Shown here: positions 34,937-47,935 of the stretch, piece after piece | How the letters are laid out: each line of letters opens with the position of its first letter | How positions within the stretch are numbered: position 1 is the first letter of the stretch | Assembly (NCBI GenBank): GCA_024663395.1 | Contig: JANFAH010000002.1 | Coordinates: forward strand, 1,736,001-1,800,000 | DNA length: 64,000 nt | Direction: 5' to 3' | Origin: Pisolithus tinctorius | Taxonomy: Eukaryota > Basidiomycota > Agaricomycetes > Boletales > Pisolithaceae | Position numbers and translations under genes: made by a program | The notes under the pieces: generated by a model | What the model was told of the DNA's origin: nothing | The model's database searches: none | The model's input: the letters and a program-made list of their open reading frames with translations, nothing else

Positions 34937-35653
34937 TGTTATGCCCATGCAGGGGCTCTTTCCTTTTTTGCTCAAATCACCAAGTCACGTGTGTCACGTG
35001 CCTCATTGCATCATTTGTCCTTGCCATGGTTGTCCTCGGTCTCAAGGCTTGCGTGGCCTTCGGATTGCCAGTGGTGGTGGTATTTCCAATACCAACTGAT
35101 GCTGTGTACGCCCTTGTCACTCTGACTCGCAGCTGTGCCTGCAGCTGATGGACATATGTCTCATTTATGTTTACTTCCTGATCTGCTTTTGCTTCATGTC
35201 TGTTTCTGATTACTTATATGGTTAGAACTTAGTTCCAGTGTCAGGCTCCTCACTGTGCATTGATTGTGCAGCCAGTATAGCCTTCACTTCCATGACTGTT
35301 CCCCTTCAGGACACCATATGACTCCTTTGTATTTCATCATTTACTATTGTGGATACTTACCACCTGGATGGTGCGACTGGTGGGGTACTCTGGTGTTGAG
35401 TTATTTAAACCCTCGTACCATACTATGTATCCTCAGTTTTTTGATTACTTGCAACTCAGCTGTCATCTTTGACTTGTACTCTGTTCTCCCTCTGTTGCGA
35501 TCTCAGAAGAACTTGCCAGAAGGGTGAACCTCTGCTCATACTCGTCAATAAACAAGTTGAGCCATAGGGGTTACCATAAGTTTGGCCCATAGTTTCCCCT
35601 TGTGACATTCATGCCTAGTCCATTTGATGAAGTCACTCATCACGAGCATAACA
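34937..35653 (+). repeat. Element 1, 5' LTR
   Basis: 717 bp, starting TGTTATGCCCATGC and ending GCATAACA. It differs from the 3' LTR mostly at former CpG sites. For example, AGTCACGTGTGTCACGTGCC here is AGTCATGTGTGTCACATGCC in the 3' copy. TATTTAAACCC near 35400 could be the promoter TATA region (inference). Confidence 0.93.
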
Positions 35654-35905
35654 AAATCGAAAAAACTCATGCAGCTTTCAGGACTTGTTGACCTCTTCAT
35701 GTAAAGTCAACTTGTCCCTCAGTTTTCTGAACTCCAACAAAACCACTTTCATAAATTAACTTCTACCTGGCTTAATGCTCTACAGGCACCTTCTTGGGTT
35801 TAATAGATCGCCTCCCTAGAGTCCAGAATCTTTCTCCCCTTCTGCCGACAGGTTATCTCTGGATAATAAATCCTCCCTCGGCCTTCGTTCTCACTATTTG
35901 TTAAA

Positions 35906-37299
35906 GTGTCTCACTTGCCAAAGCATAAGCCTCCAATCCCTCCTCAACCTAACCCCTTAGGACTAGGAAGAAATCCCCCCTTACCTCCTATTCCCCTTGG
36001 TCGATTGGGACTGTCAACAACCGCTTCAAACCCCTGTTTATCTCTTTTGTCCCATTACTGGGAGTCTGAAGTCGCACTTAGTTCAGGAGAAGAAGATGAT
36101 CAGAAGTCTGAGACTTCTTTCAGATCAGTCCTCAAAGAAGAACAAGAAGCCGATCAAACTCATGTAATGTCGATGATGCAAGGGCATGGAGAGTCTGCTC
36201 CAGAAATGCCTCCGAAACTCTATACTGAGGAAGAAGTGTGTCAGCAAATCGAAGATCAACGAGTCCACATGGTGGAAGAAGCTCATAGGTTAATTTCTGG
36301 ATCAACATCTGATCCATTCCCTTCAGGAGTGCCCATGGAGCAAATGCTCAAAAGTTGGTATGCTTGTAATTTCAGAAAGGATGTACTCCCAGAACCATCC
36401 ACTGGTGGTGGTAGTAAGGGGAAATCCAAGTATGATGACAATGACAATGCCTACATGCATCCTCCTAACAGAGGACAGGAGTTTAATGTAGGGTGACCTG
36501 GAGAATATGACAGAAGCCATAATGGTCTTCAAACCTGGCTTACCCAAGTGGAAGGCTATCTCAGCCTCAACTGACACATTTACAATACCGAAGCTCTCAA
36601 AATCTTGTTCGCACTGACATATATGACCAAGGGTGTGGCAGTGTCTTTTGCCAAAAACTACCAGAACAAAAACAAGCTTCTTGATGGTCAGATCTACTAC
36701 ACCGATGACTTTAAAACCTTTGTTGCCCGTCTAAAAGCCACTTTCGAGTCTGGGGACCAGACTGTGCTTGCTATCCTTTGTCTCTCAAGCATTGAACAAG
36801 GTAAATGCAAACTCAAAGCCTATATCGTGGAATTCACTGGGCTTGTCAACAAGGCCCAGTTGAAAGAGGAGTCATGTGAAGCCAGAATATTCTTCAGAAA
36901 AGGTCTCAACAAGGAATATCAAGACTGGATCCTCAACTCCGGTCATGCACCCTCTACCATTTTAGAATGGATTAGAGTCATGGGAGGAGCCTGAACTGCA
37001 ATCGCCACCAAGCATATCCTAGAAGGGAAGGAATCTCAGTATGAAAGGAAGTTTGTTCATTTCCAAAGTAATGCCTGAGATCCCGATGCTATGAATGTCG
37101 ATAAATGAAAGAAGAACGTCCAGCATTCTGCCACCAACATTACATGCTTCAATTGTAACAAGAAAGGTCACTACAAGAGTGACTGTAAGGCCAAGCAACT
37201 ATCCAATGTTCGCATTGTGGTTTCTGAGGACAGAACAAAGACTGCCTATGTAGGAAACAGGGAAGCAAATGACAATGAAAAGAAGTTGTTGGGTTTTTA
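35906..37299 (+). pseudogene. Element 1 gag
   Basis: Gag-like protein in pieces: a Pro-rich and acidic N-terminal part (35906-36496; its apparent first codon is GTG, so the true start is unclear), then 36605-36994 with the capsid-like segment NKNKLLDGQIYYTDDFKTFV and AYIVEFTGLVNKAQLKEESC. A CCHC knuckle at 37145-37189 has the form C-x2-C-x4-H-x4-C (CFNCNKKGHYKSDC). In-frame TGA codons near 36494 and 36572 and later ones read as CGA decay, since the frame continues sensibly past them. It would package the element RNA if intact. Confidence 0.85.
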
Positions 37300-40200
37300 A
37301 AGAGGACTGCTGAGATCCTTCCTGCATCAGTCAGTCCTGTCTCTGTGTTGTCAGCTAAATGTACTTCTATAGATGATGAATTGAATATGCATATCCATTT
37401 GCCTCTTGGATTGGTTATTTTACCCAGCTACAAAGCAGGAATATGGGCCTGTATTGACTCGGGCACAGAAGTCTCCCTCATCTCTGAGGCAATGGTCAAG
37501 AAACTCCAAATTCCAACCTATTGGGTCGAGCAGAAGTTCAAGACCACTTCGTTTACTGGAAAAGACGAAGAATGGGTTACATGCAAATGTACCCTGAAAA
37601 TGGAGATCAAGGAATGCTTTGTGAGAGTCAAGTGCTATGTTGGGCCCCTAGTTGGAAAAGAACATGTGCTTCTGGGCATGCCATTTTTAAAGGAATTCAA
37701 ACCTCGCATGAACTGGGAAACTGGTAAGATCACATACTGGGATGATGGCTTTGTCTACCCAGAGAAGGCTAATGTTCAGGAAGCCTCTGTATCGGAGCAA
37801 CCTTCTGGGATGCTGGAAGTCACTATTAATAAAACCACCTTGTCTACAGAACTAGAAGCAGCTCAGGCCTTGACCAAAGAAGAGGTCCATCTTCTGGATC
37901 ATTACAAGGAGTTCGCAAAGGTGTTCGCTGAGGATGATATACCACTACCCAGACATCGACCAGGTCTGGATCATGAAATTCGACTGCGAGATGATTTCAA
38001 ACCAAAGAAGGCAGCAGTATACCCCATGTCTCTGGATGAACTAAAGGTCTTGGATGAATTCCCTGATGAAAATCTAACATGTAAAAAGATTTGACCATCA
38101 ACCTCACCACAAGTGGCACCAGTGTTTTTCGTTGCCAAAAAGGATGGAAAGAAGTGGTTAATTCAAGACTACCACTATCTTAACTCCTTTACCATTCAGG
38201 ACACACACCCACTACCTAATGCGCAGGCTCTGTTCAATGAGCTTGTTGAGTCTAAATATTATGCTAAGCTCGACATTCATTGGGGTTTCACTGATCTTCG
38301 TGTCAAGGAAGGAGATGAATGGAAAGGGGTGTTCATTACCCCTAGAGGGCTGTTTGAACCAACAGTAATGTTCTTCAGCCAGTGTAACTCACCCCCATCC
38401 TTCCAAAGATATATGGATAAAACCTTCAAATCACAACAAGGAGAACAGGTGGGATACATGGATGATGTCATCATCCATGCCAAAACAGTCGAAGAATTAT
38501 GCAAACGCATGTGGGAATTCTTGAAGATCTGTGAAAAAGAACTCCAGCTCAAAATTAGCAAATGTTGCTTTGAAGCTGAAGGGGTGGAATTCCTTGGAAT
38601 GATCATTGGGAAAGGAAGAATGGAGACTTCACCCATGAAGACCGATGCCATTTCCTCCTGGGAAGCCCCTGAAAACTTAACTGGACTTCGCCAATTCCTG
38701 GGGTTCTGCAACTTCTACTGGAAGTTCATCCTGTCCTTCTCAAGTGTCGCACGCCTGCTCCATGACCTTACCAAGAAAGGCATATCATACCAATGGACAC
38801 CCAAAAGAGTGGCGGCTTTTGAAAGATTGAAAACTTTGTTATGCTCGTCTCCGGTCCTCTCTATCCCTGACTTTTCCAAGCCCTTTGTGCTCTTCACCGA
38901 CATGTCAAAACTCAGAACCAGCATGGTTCTTGCTCAAAAAGGGACTGATGGTGAATGGCACCTGTGTTCCTATCTTTCGCAGTTGCTAGTCAGTGTGGAA
39001 CAGCACTACCAGGTTTATGATTTGGAAATGTTGGTGGTGGTACATGCCCTCAAGGCCTTTTGCCCATACCTCCTCTCCCTGGTCGAACCTACTATTGTTT
39101 TCATGGACCACAAGAACCTAGAGTACTATTGGGAACCTCAACAACTCACCCCTTGACAAGCCTGATGGGCTGCCACAGTGCAATCATATCCAATTCGTTT
39201 TTTGTGGCAGGCCGGTCATTTGCAGGTACCTGCTGATACCCTTTCCCACAAGCATCTTGTGGAGGAGCCTGCCCCCATGGCCATGGTTCTCCCGGAGAAC
39301 CTTTGGCTTTCCGAGGGGGTGGACCCTTCAAAACCACAAATTCAACTCGTTTCTCCCCTGTTTTCCCTCACAAAAATACAAAAACAGCTAAAGGTTAACC
39401 GTCTCACCAGAACAGGACATCTTCTGGCTCGTCTACAATGCTCCAAACTCAAGCCCTACTCTCGCCCATCTGAGGAAAAGCCAAAGGAGAGTTCAGCCCC
39501 ACAAGCTTGCCCCATGAGGGAACCAGTCAAAGGAGCTAGAGGAGTTTACGCCATTTCCACTGACCTGTACAATCATGTCAAGAATGACATGTCAAAGGAC
39601 TCCACCAGTCTGGAACCAAGCAATAACATGACAGTAGCAGAAGACGGAACCAAAAGGTTCGGAACTACTCGGCTGTACATCCCCCCAGAAGACCAATGTC
39701 ATTGTATGCAGTCCTACCATGATCACAAGTCTGCTGCTCACCCAGGACAGAAAGCGATGTTTGCCAAAATGAAGAAGGAGGTTTGGTGGGAAGGTATGTC
39801 GAAAGACATTAAATCATATGTTGCAGGATGCCCCCTGTGTCAAACCACCAAGGTCATCACACACCCACCTACACCTCCCATAGTTCCCCATGATACCCCC
39901 AAAACCACTTTCCCATTCCAACAGGTGTCTATGGATCTCATCACGGATCTCCCTGTTTCCGGGGAACAAAAATATGACTTGATTCTCACAGTTGTTGATC
40001 AGGGTCTTACAAAGGCTGCCCTGTTTGCTCCTTGCCATAAAACAATTGACTCCATCAGCATTGCCTGACTCTTCCATCAGTTCATATATTCCCATTTTGG
40101 AGTACCAGAATCTGTAATCTCAGATCATGGACCTCAGTTCATGTCATTGTTTACAAAGGAACTTTACAAGGCAATAGGGGTGAAAACCAAGCTGAGTACC

Positions 40201-40980
40201 AGATACTACCCACAAACTAATGGAGAAAGTGAACACATCAACCAAGAAGTAGAAGGGTACCTTCGACTCTATTGCTCCAAGTTCCTGAACTCATGGGCAT
40301 CCAAACTCCCTTCCACCGAATTTGCTCACAACTCCAGGGTTCACTCTGTCCACAAGATGACCCCATTTTCCCTTATACTCGGTTACAACCCTTCCCCCTA
40401 TCCGGAAAAATGCCTCACCCCAGTCCCATCCATCGACGAAAGGCTAGAGCGACTTGCATCAAGCCGAGATGTTGCAATATTGGGGCACAAGAAAGCACAG
40501 GAGGTAATGCATTTGCACAGTAAAGGGGACTACTCACCGCCCCAAGTCGGAGATCAAGTCCTCCTCGATACCAGTCATCTTAGGATCAGAAACCAGTGCA
40601 ACAAGATTGTGCCCTGACGTCTCAGGCCATTCAAAGTGACTCAGGTCATATCACCTGTCACCTTCCAATTGGACCTTCCACCTACCTGGAAGGTTCACCC
40701 AGTGTTCCATGCCTCTCGTATCTTTCTGTTCATCAAAAATGAGACATATGGAGCTGTGCCCATGGCACCATTACTGGAGTTGGTGGATGATGAAATTGAA
40801 TGGGAGGTGGAAGCAATACTGAATCATAAAACTGATGGTTGCAGAGGACAGTGCAAATACCTGATCAAGTGGAAAGGGTTCCCTCATTCGTCAAATATGT
40901 GGGAACCAGAAGAACACATAAAAGACCATGCTTCAGAAGCCCTTGATCAGTACAAACTCGCTCATCACCTCAGGTTTTAA
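37300..40980 (+). pseudogene. Element 1 pol: protease, RT, RNase H, integrase, chromodomain
   Basis: The aspartic protease motif DSGTEVSLIS lies at 37456-37485. The RT follows, with VFFVAKKDGKKWLIQDY and the catalytic YMDD at 38454-38465. RNase H is at about 38875-39160 (SKPFVLFTDMS). The integrase zinc region near 39700-39845 has H-x-H spacing and ends CPLCQTTK. The catalytic core contains MDLITDLP and VISDHGPQFMSLF, then QTNGESEHINQEVE. A C-terminal chromodomain at about 40795-40960 contains VEAILNHKTDG and YLIKWKGFPHSSNMWEPEE. Stops at 38092-38094, 39154-39156, near 39163, 40066 and 40615 stand where Arg is common in relatives, fitting CGA to TGA. One frameshift separates it from gag. Confidence 0.93.
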
Positions 40981-42330
40981 TGGACTCCCCTCGCTCCATC
41001 AACACTGAAAATGACTATGCTGACCTCCTTGGAGAATCCGTTTATGACCCTGCAGCTGACAGGGATGACTTGCTCATCCCCCCTGTCACCTGTTATTGTG
41101 GCTCCCCTCCCCTGTCCACCACCTCCTGCATTCCTGAGTCAGACACCTCATCCCTCGTCTTGCAGTGGGATGTACTGACCCCTGTCACCTGCCCTCTCAA
41201 ACTGTGTCCACAACAAGGCTTCACAGTTCACCGAGTACCCATCCCCAAGGCCAGAGTCCCCCCCGGTGGGGACAGTAACCAACAGGGAAAGGGAAAGGGT
41301 AAAGAGAAGCCTCACCATGATGCTGATTTCAGAACAACCCCTTCCAAATCCCCCAATGTTGCCCAACCTCCTGATGTTCACCCCACCCATGCAAGTGAAC
41401 CAGTCTCCAGTCACAGCGCCACCCTCGACTTACTCGCATCAGTCGCCCTTGCCAGGGATGATGAGCCATGACTACCAATCTCAGCAAGTGACTACTTGGA
41501 CATTACTAGGGCACTTGACATCTTCAATGAAGGGGACAACATTGACGGGTGCACACCAGAACAGGTTGAGTATTTTGGGATGCTGTCTGAAATCTACAGA
41601 GTGGCAGACATAATTGGGTGTGCAACCAATTGACTATGCATCAGGAAGCTAAACGGGACTGCACCCCTCACAGAGGCTATTATGGTCTCTATGCTGGAAA
41701 GGGGATATGCAGATGTATTAGAAGCGGTGACCGGTGGAGCTTACCATCACCTTCGTGATCAACAGATAGGGGAGTTCTTATCCCCCATGGCTTCTTGTCT
41801 TCTCGAATGGATCAAACCTAAAGAGAAACTGGTGATCCCTGAGATGAAGCCATCTGCTGATAAGGAGGTCTGATGGGACCCACCCCTAGAGTTCATGGAT
41901 AATGCAATGGTTTTTAAAGAAGTCGGTAGGCAGCTCGGAATGTCTGTTTATGCTTCTGCCTGAGAGGCCCTCCTGCAGAACGCCTCATGGAGCAGTATCA
42001 ACAAAAACTACCACAATGCCCTCTATGCTACCGACTCTCTCCCTGTGGCTCCCTTCATCCCCATCCCTTCTGATCAACTTCAGTACTATCTCAGAGGTTG
42101 AGCTCGAGTCCCTGAGGGACATCCCCTCTATCAACATGCCTGTTACCAGTGTCGTTACTTGGGACATTGGTCCTGCCATAATGGACAGGGCTCTCATTGG
42201 ACCTGAGCGACCAAAGAACTGCCATCTCCATTGCCTTCGTCACCTGTCACCACCCACACTTGCTCTCACTGCCCCCTCTCCTCTGCCCTGACAAACTCCT
42301 GCCACTTGTCCTCAAGGGTCTGAGGACCTT
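40980..42330 (+). pseudogene. Element 1 extra ORF after the chromodomain
   Basis: A frame starting ATG at 40980, right at the end of pol, encodes an acidic, Pro/Ser-rich protein (163 codons to 41471). The protein-like sequence then continues through frame changes: EYFGMLSEIYRVADIIGC (about 41570), ERGYADVLEAVTGGAYHHLR (41694-41753) and PFIPIPSDQLQYYL (about 42055). The end holds a knuckle-like cluster, HACYQCRYLGHWSCHN, from about 42135. TGA codons interrupt it as in pol. The C-terminal cluster recalls nucleic-acid-binding zinc knuckles seen in stand-alone agaricomycete proteins. It is not env-like: I see no signal peptide or membrane segment. Role unknown. Confidence 0.6.
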
Positions 42331-42343
42331 AGGGGGGGGGTGA
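42331..42343 (+). promoter_or_regulatory. Polypurine tract of element 1
   Basis: AGGGGGGGGGTGA lies directly before the 3' LTR, where plus-strand DNA synthesis of an LTR retrotransposon is primed. Position and purine content are the only evidence. Confidence 0.7.
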
Positions 42344-43060
42344 TGTTACACCCATGCAGGGGCTCTTTCCTTTTTTGCTCAAATTGCCAAGTCATGTGTG
42401 TCACATGCCTCGTTGCATTGTTTGTCCTTGCCATGGTCATCCTCAGTCTCAAGGCTTGTGTGGCCTTCAGATTGCCAGCGGTGGTGGTATTTCCAATACC
42501 AACTGATGCTGCATATGCCCTTGTCACTCTGACTCACAGCTGTGCCTGCAGCTGATGGACGTATGTCTTGTTTATGTTTACTTCCTGATCCACTTTTGCT
42601 TTGTGTCTGTTTCTGATTACTTATATGGTTAGAACTTAGTTCCAGTGTCAGGCTCCTTGCTGTGCATTGATTGTGCAGCCAGTATAGCCTTCACTTCCAT
42701 GACTGTTCCCCTTTGGGACACTGTATGACTCCTTTGTATTTCATCGTTTACTACTGCAGATACTTACTACCTGGATGGCACGACTGGTGGGGTACTCAGG
42801 TCTTGAGTTATTTAAACCCTCGTACCATACTATGTATCCTCAGTTCTTTGATTACTTGCAACTCAGCTGTCATCTTTGACTCATACTCTGTTCTCCCTCT
42901 GTTGCAATCTCAGAAGAACTCGCCAGAAGGGTGAACCTCTGCTCATACTCATCAATAAACAAGTTGAGCCATAGGGGTTATGATAAGTTTGGCCCATAGT
43001 TTCCCCTCGTGACATTTGTGCCTAGTCCATTTGATGAAGTCACTCATCATGAGCATAACA
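42344..43060 (+). repeat. Element 1, 3' LTR
   Basis: 717 bp, the same length as the 5' LTR, starting TGTTACACCCATGC and ending GCATAACA. It has lost more CpGs than the 5' copy in some places and kept others (CTCGTTG against CTCATTG). The target duplication GTTTG follows at 43061-43065. Confidence 0.93.
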
Positions 43061-44039
43061 GTTTGGGGGGGAAAGTTGTGATCCCCTATGCTCCTCTCAC
43101 CCCACAGACCCCCAAAGCTTGACCCCTGTTGACATCTGACTCACCCTGTCTGCTTTTGGATGTACTATATTGGCATCAGATCAGCACTGCCTCTCTGTCA
43201 CCCCACCTTGGCCTAGAAGCAATCTCTTTGAGATGTGACATGCACAGCCTCCCCCTAATGTGATTCCAGTGTGCTTTCCCAGTTCCTGACATTACTTGAC
43301 TCACACTTTGACATTCTGGCTGTCCTTGACTCACCTATTGCCAATACTTACCAATCTTTTGACTTTGCTTACTGATTCTTTGCTTTTTGGCTTACTTATC
43401 CTTACCAATGCTCACCAATGCTTTCTATGATTACCCATCACTTACATTCCTTACTCATCAGTTACCAATCACTTACCAAGTGTTTGCACCTTGTTTTCCA
43501 TAGGCAATGCCCCCACACTGTATATAAATCACCATATTTAGATGGCTGAAAAAGAAGAAGACATCAGAGAGCCCATCTTGCTTGCATTTTATCATCTCTC
43601 AGTGAATCATTCATCAGCTTTGATAGTTGAGACTTTATTAAGGGTCTAACTATTGTCTACTTTGCTTATCATCATCTATCATCAATATGCTTCACTCCAA
43701 GTCCTCCCTGAGCTCAGTGCAGCTCAGAGCCTCAAAATAAGTCATCAATCATCCTTCTGTAGGCTGACAGCAGTCTACCCCATTGCATTCTATTGCATTC
43801 CTGCTCCCTCTTTGTCAGGGGCACCCCCAACCCTCAGCACTCATCTTTGAGTGTTGTAGGTTGCAAAAAACCCTCCCAAAGAAAAGGTTCTACCATCTAG
43901 GTACCACATAGGCACACCACCACTTGCTTTCATTGTCTTTTGTGTTAGTTTTGGTTGGTTTTCACCACTGAACCACACTTTGACTCACAGTGGTCCCATT
44001 TATCACCATAGTGGGGCACAAAGTTTTGTATGAAGGCCA

Positions 44040-47000
44040 AATACCCAATGAATCCAAAGTACAGAAGGTTTGAGACTGGCCATATTGCAAGAACATCACA
44101 GAAGTGTGAGGCTTCTTAGGCCTCTGCAGCTACTGCCACATCTTTGTTCAAGACTATGCAAAAAGCACAAAACCATTAATCAAGTTGTCCAAGAAAGGAG
44201 TAGTCTTCAGATTTGATGAAGTACATGAACTGGTGATGGACAACTTAAAGGAAGCACTTTCCAATTCACCAGCATTGAAACTGATAGATTACAAGTCTGG
44301 ATGGTGAGTCATCCTGGCTGTTGATACCTCACACATGGCAGTAGATCTACCTACTTTTACAGATCAGAGAAGACTTGAAGCATTATCCATCAAGGTTCAG
44401 GTCAATCATGTTCAATGAAAGGGAAAGTCAGTATAGCCAGGCAAAGCTAGAATTGTTCAGTCTATTTCACATGCTTTGGGACATACAAAACCACACATTC
44501 AGAGTCCTGTGGAAGTTGATGCCAAGTACATGTATCAAGGGTATGATCAATAACCCAGACCTGCAACTGAATGCAACCATCAACTGATGGATTGCTGGTA
44601 TACTTCTCTTTGAATTCAAACTGATACATATACTGGTGGAGAAGCATAGAGGCCCAGACAGATTGTTGAGGAGACCTTGAGCAAATGAGGATCCAGAACC
44701 AGAAGATGATTACAAGGACTGGATCAATGAGGTAGGATTGTTTGCAGCCAAACTCCTCAACCCACAGCAAGGTGAATGAGAAGAGGCCTTTTTCCAAAGT
44801 TGGAAGACCATTGAGCTGAAACAAGCATGAATTCCCTATATTGGAAAGCAGGGATCTGAGAGGTTGAGCAAAGTAACCAAGACCCAGTGGTTTTATCACA
44901 GGCATCAGGGACAGATGCTACTGCTGATATAGAAATCCCTGGGACAGAGAAAGGGAAGCAGCAAGATGAACAGTTTGAAGTAGTTCACAGGTTCCTCAAG
45001 GATCAACAGTGACTGCCTGGAATGTCAGACTTGGATCTGAACTTGCTAATCAAGTATGTAGCGAGGTTCTTCTTGAAGAATGGAGAGCTATGGCACTGAG
45101 AATTGAGGGGACAGCATCAAGCAGTACCCTTGTACAAAAAGTGCTTGGAGCTGATGAAACAAGTGCACAATGATCTGGGTCACAAGGGAGTATTCCCTAC
45201 TAAGTTGAGACTACTGATTCACTTTTGGTGGCTGTCACTAGATTGAGATGTACAATGGTTCTTCCATACCTGCAATGAATGTCAAATTTGACACATGGAC
45301 AAGATATGCATCCCACCTGTCATAGCCATGCCCAAGCCTCTGTTTTATAAGGCATACATGGATTCAATGGTGATGCCAAAGTCAAACAGGTTCTGGGACA
45401 TTGTACAAGCTAGGTGTTCTCTGACTTTGTATCCTGAGTGGCAGATGCTGCATGCAGAGACAGGACACACCTTAGGTCAATTCATATTTGAACAGATCCT
45501 GTGCTGATGGGGTGTCATGGGGGAGATTGTCACAGACAACAGCTCCATGTTCAAACAAGCCCTCACCTACTTTGTGAAGAAATACAATATCAGGCATATA
45601 AAGATCTTGGCATACAATTCTCAAGCCAATGGGGTTGTTGAGTGAAGGCATCTAACAGTCCAAGAAGCTCTTGTCAAGAATTGTGAGGGTGAGGTGGGCA
45701 AATGGTCTTCATAGGCATCATCAGTGTTCTGGGTCAAAAGGGTGATGACACAAAATCAACAAAGCTTTCACCATATCAGATGGTCCACAGGATCAAGCCA
45801 AGACTGCCATTTGACTTCACTGAAGTGACCTTTCTGGTGAGTTGGGACAAGGATAAGTATTTGACTGAAGAACTGATATTACATAGGTGCCACCAGCTGC
45901 AGTGAAGACAAGAAGTCTTAGAGCAGGTTCATCAACAAGTATACAAGGCATGGTGCCAGATGGCAAGGGAATTTGAGCAGAGGGTAAAGGGGTTGATACA
46001 AAGCTACAAGTTTGAGCCAGGAGCACTAGTCTTAGCTTGCAATATGAGAATTGAAAAGGGGCTCAACCACAAGATGAAGCCAAGATACTTAGGCCCTATG
46101 GTAGTTGTCAGGTGAACTGAAGGAGGTTCCTACCTATTAGCTGGACTTGATGGCTTGATTTCTCAACTTTGATATGCTGCATTTTGCTTGCTCCCTTATT
46201 ATTCTAGGAAATGAACCTTGATATCTTGATAGTGGTAAAGGAACTCATGAACTGATGTAGGGAATCCACATTCCCTGGAGGTGTAAGCCCCTATCATTGA
46301 CCATTCCATGACTACCATTATGTCCCCTTGCTGCTCACATCCACCATCATACATGTGCTACCTTCCCATGCCCTTGCTCCCTCTTGTGCAGTGCTATACC
46401 CATGGCTGCTGTTCTCAGGTCACTTCTTTTCCCTTGGACACTTTCTTTTACCATGGTCTCTATTCCTTTTGTGCTAGTAGTATACCCTCAGCCTCTGTTC
46501 TTGCCTGTCTTGTATGTGCACACTGTCATGAGGTTTTCCTTTACTTGTACCTTGTCTTACTTAGGTTCTGGGTTTGCCTGGACTATAAAGCCCCATACTT
46601 AGGTACAGAATGATACCTTTTGGCACTCAGAAGGTCACCATGAGTTTCTTTTCCACTTTGTCTACACTGCATGTTTCACATACTGCTGCACACAAACTAC
46701 ACACACCACTCACACCACTCACACCACTCACATCACCAGTACAACTCTGTGGACCATGCTGCACACATCACAGATCACTACCACTACAAAGCACTGGGTC
46801 TCACCTTCTAGTCTCAGCAGTCCAGAATCCCTTGGGATGAGCAATTCATTCCCTTCATTGTTTATTGTTGTTATCTAAGCCATCTAGCTTGTATTATACA
46901 GCTACTTGGACTTTTCCTACACCAAAGTGAAGAACAGCTGTGCAAGCTCAAAGATGAGTTGATAGAGGACAAATTGATCCCTGAAGCCAAAGACATCCTA

Positions 47001-47045
47001 CCAGAAGAGGACATTGAAGGGAGTGAGTCAGGTGAGAGTATCTGA
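44040..47045 (+). pseudogene. Old Ty3/Gypsy pol relic
   Basis: Heavily broken plus-strand sequence. The RT thumb and RNase H region reads GFLGLCSYCHIFVQDYAK near 44110. Integrase pieces follow, IVTDNSSMFKQALTYFVKK at about 45525 and HIKILAYNSQANGVVE at about 45600. A post-integrase stretch near 46030-46115 contains GLNHKMKPRYLGPMVVV. A last coding-like fragment near 46915-47040 (SEEQLCKLKDELIEDKLIPE) resembles the C-terminal tails of such polyproteins. Gag, protease and most of RT are missing. It follows host sequence H directly and may be the internal part of the element whose LTR is H. Confidence 0.75.
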
Positions 47046-47935
47046 GACCTTCAGCTGTAGATATTGGTGTGCTTGTTCAACCAAGGCACTTTGGTGATTG
47101 GCTTGAATTTGAGTGTAATTTGGTGTAACCAGTACCCAACTTGTACACACTGTCAAGAAATAAAAATAAAAAATAAGTCATGGCTTTTGAACAATTCAAA
47201 AAAGCACTGATCGATTCTGTGTTGGACAGGACTATACAGGAGATATGATGATGGGGCTGTTGAAGCCCAGAAAGGAGATAATGCAAGCTACCTAATCATG
47301 TGACTTTCTCTTACCCAACACCTTCTTGGATGTGACATGGCCCTTCAAGGCCTGGTCTAACACTTTGGTCATGGCATGAAGGGCTTTGCAAAGCATGACC
47401 AACATCTCAGCATTGGAGAGTGAAGGCAAGGAGAGTTAGAGGGCATGGGGTCCAAGGAAGGGGTTAGAGAGGATGGGTACAAAGCCAAGGACATCTACAC
47501 AGGGAGAGGGGACAACCAAGGATGGTGGGCATCTAAACCCCCCCTCAGATGTAGGGAACATGGACCTTTTCCCCATGAGAAGCTGCTCCTCTAGTGTGTT
47601 GAAGGGAAGGTTTGGGGATGGAGAGTGTAGGCAAGGGTTAAAGAGGGTTCAGACTTAGGGGTTGTGGCTGAGGGGACTTAGTGTTGAAAAGTTGAAAGCT
47701 GACTAAGCATGTGAGTAGTCACAGTGCATGCCACATCACATAGACAACTACAGTACATTGCAGGGAAGGGACTACTGTACTAGGAGTGACTGTCTACTCT
47801 TTGGTTCTTCTTGGGGGAGAACAAAGTTCACATTTTCTACTCTTTTGTCAAGTTTTTCTTTGAGTGCCTAAGAAAATCCTCTTGGGTGAGTTCCCTCTTT
47901 GTTTGTCCAAAGTACTTACCTTGCATCCAGACTGA
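47046..47935. other. No supported gene
   Basis: Low-complexity, G-rich segments (about 47400-47680) and short frames with no recognisable protein. Probably retroelement remains. Confidence 0.4.

Larger units (their letters stand above)
34937..43060 (+). mobile_element. Element 1: full-length chromodomain Ty3/Gypsy retrotransposon, 8124 bp
   Basis: Two 717-bp LTRs (TGTTAT...ATAACA) bound gag, protease, RT, RNase H, integrase with chromodomain and an extra ORF, all on plus. GTTTG flanks it at 34932-34936 and 43061-43065. The same site without the element is present in H' (CAAAC, 58042-58046 on plus). A purine tract lies before the 3' LTR. The order PR-RT-RH-IN with a chromodomain defines a chromovirus. 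The reading frames are broken mainly by TGA codons. Confidence 0.95.
34050..43989 (+). mobile_element. LTR-like host sequence H (about 1.8 kb), split by element 1
   Basis: It begins TGTCACACACC at 34050 and ends TTTGACTCACA at 43989. Without element 1 and one copy of its target duplication it is about 1811 bp. Related copies are the inverted H' (48779-49599 plus 57934 to about 58500) and a short internally deleted copy at 47936-48105. TG...CA ends suggest an LTR. In H' orientation a gag fragment follows (48667-48230), and after H on the plus strand a Ty3/Gypsy pol relic follows (44040-47045). Both fit an LTR of an old Gypsy family. I found no matching target duplication outside H. Confidence 0.6.

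Noticed and set aside
46308..46840. Plus ORFs of about 75-100 codons after the old pol relic
   Set aside because: Low-complexity Cys/Pro/His-rich frames without recognisable motif.
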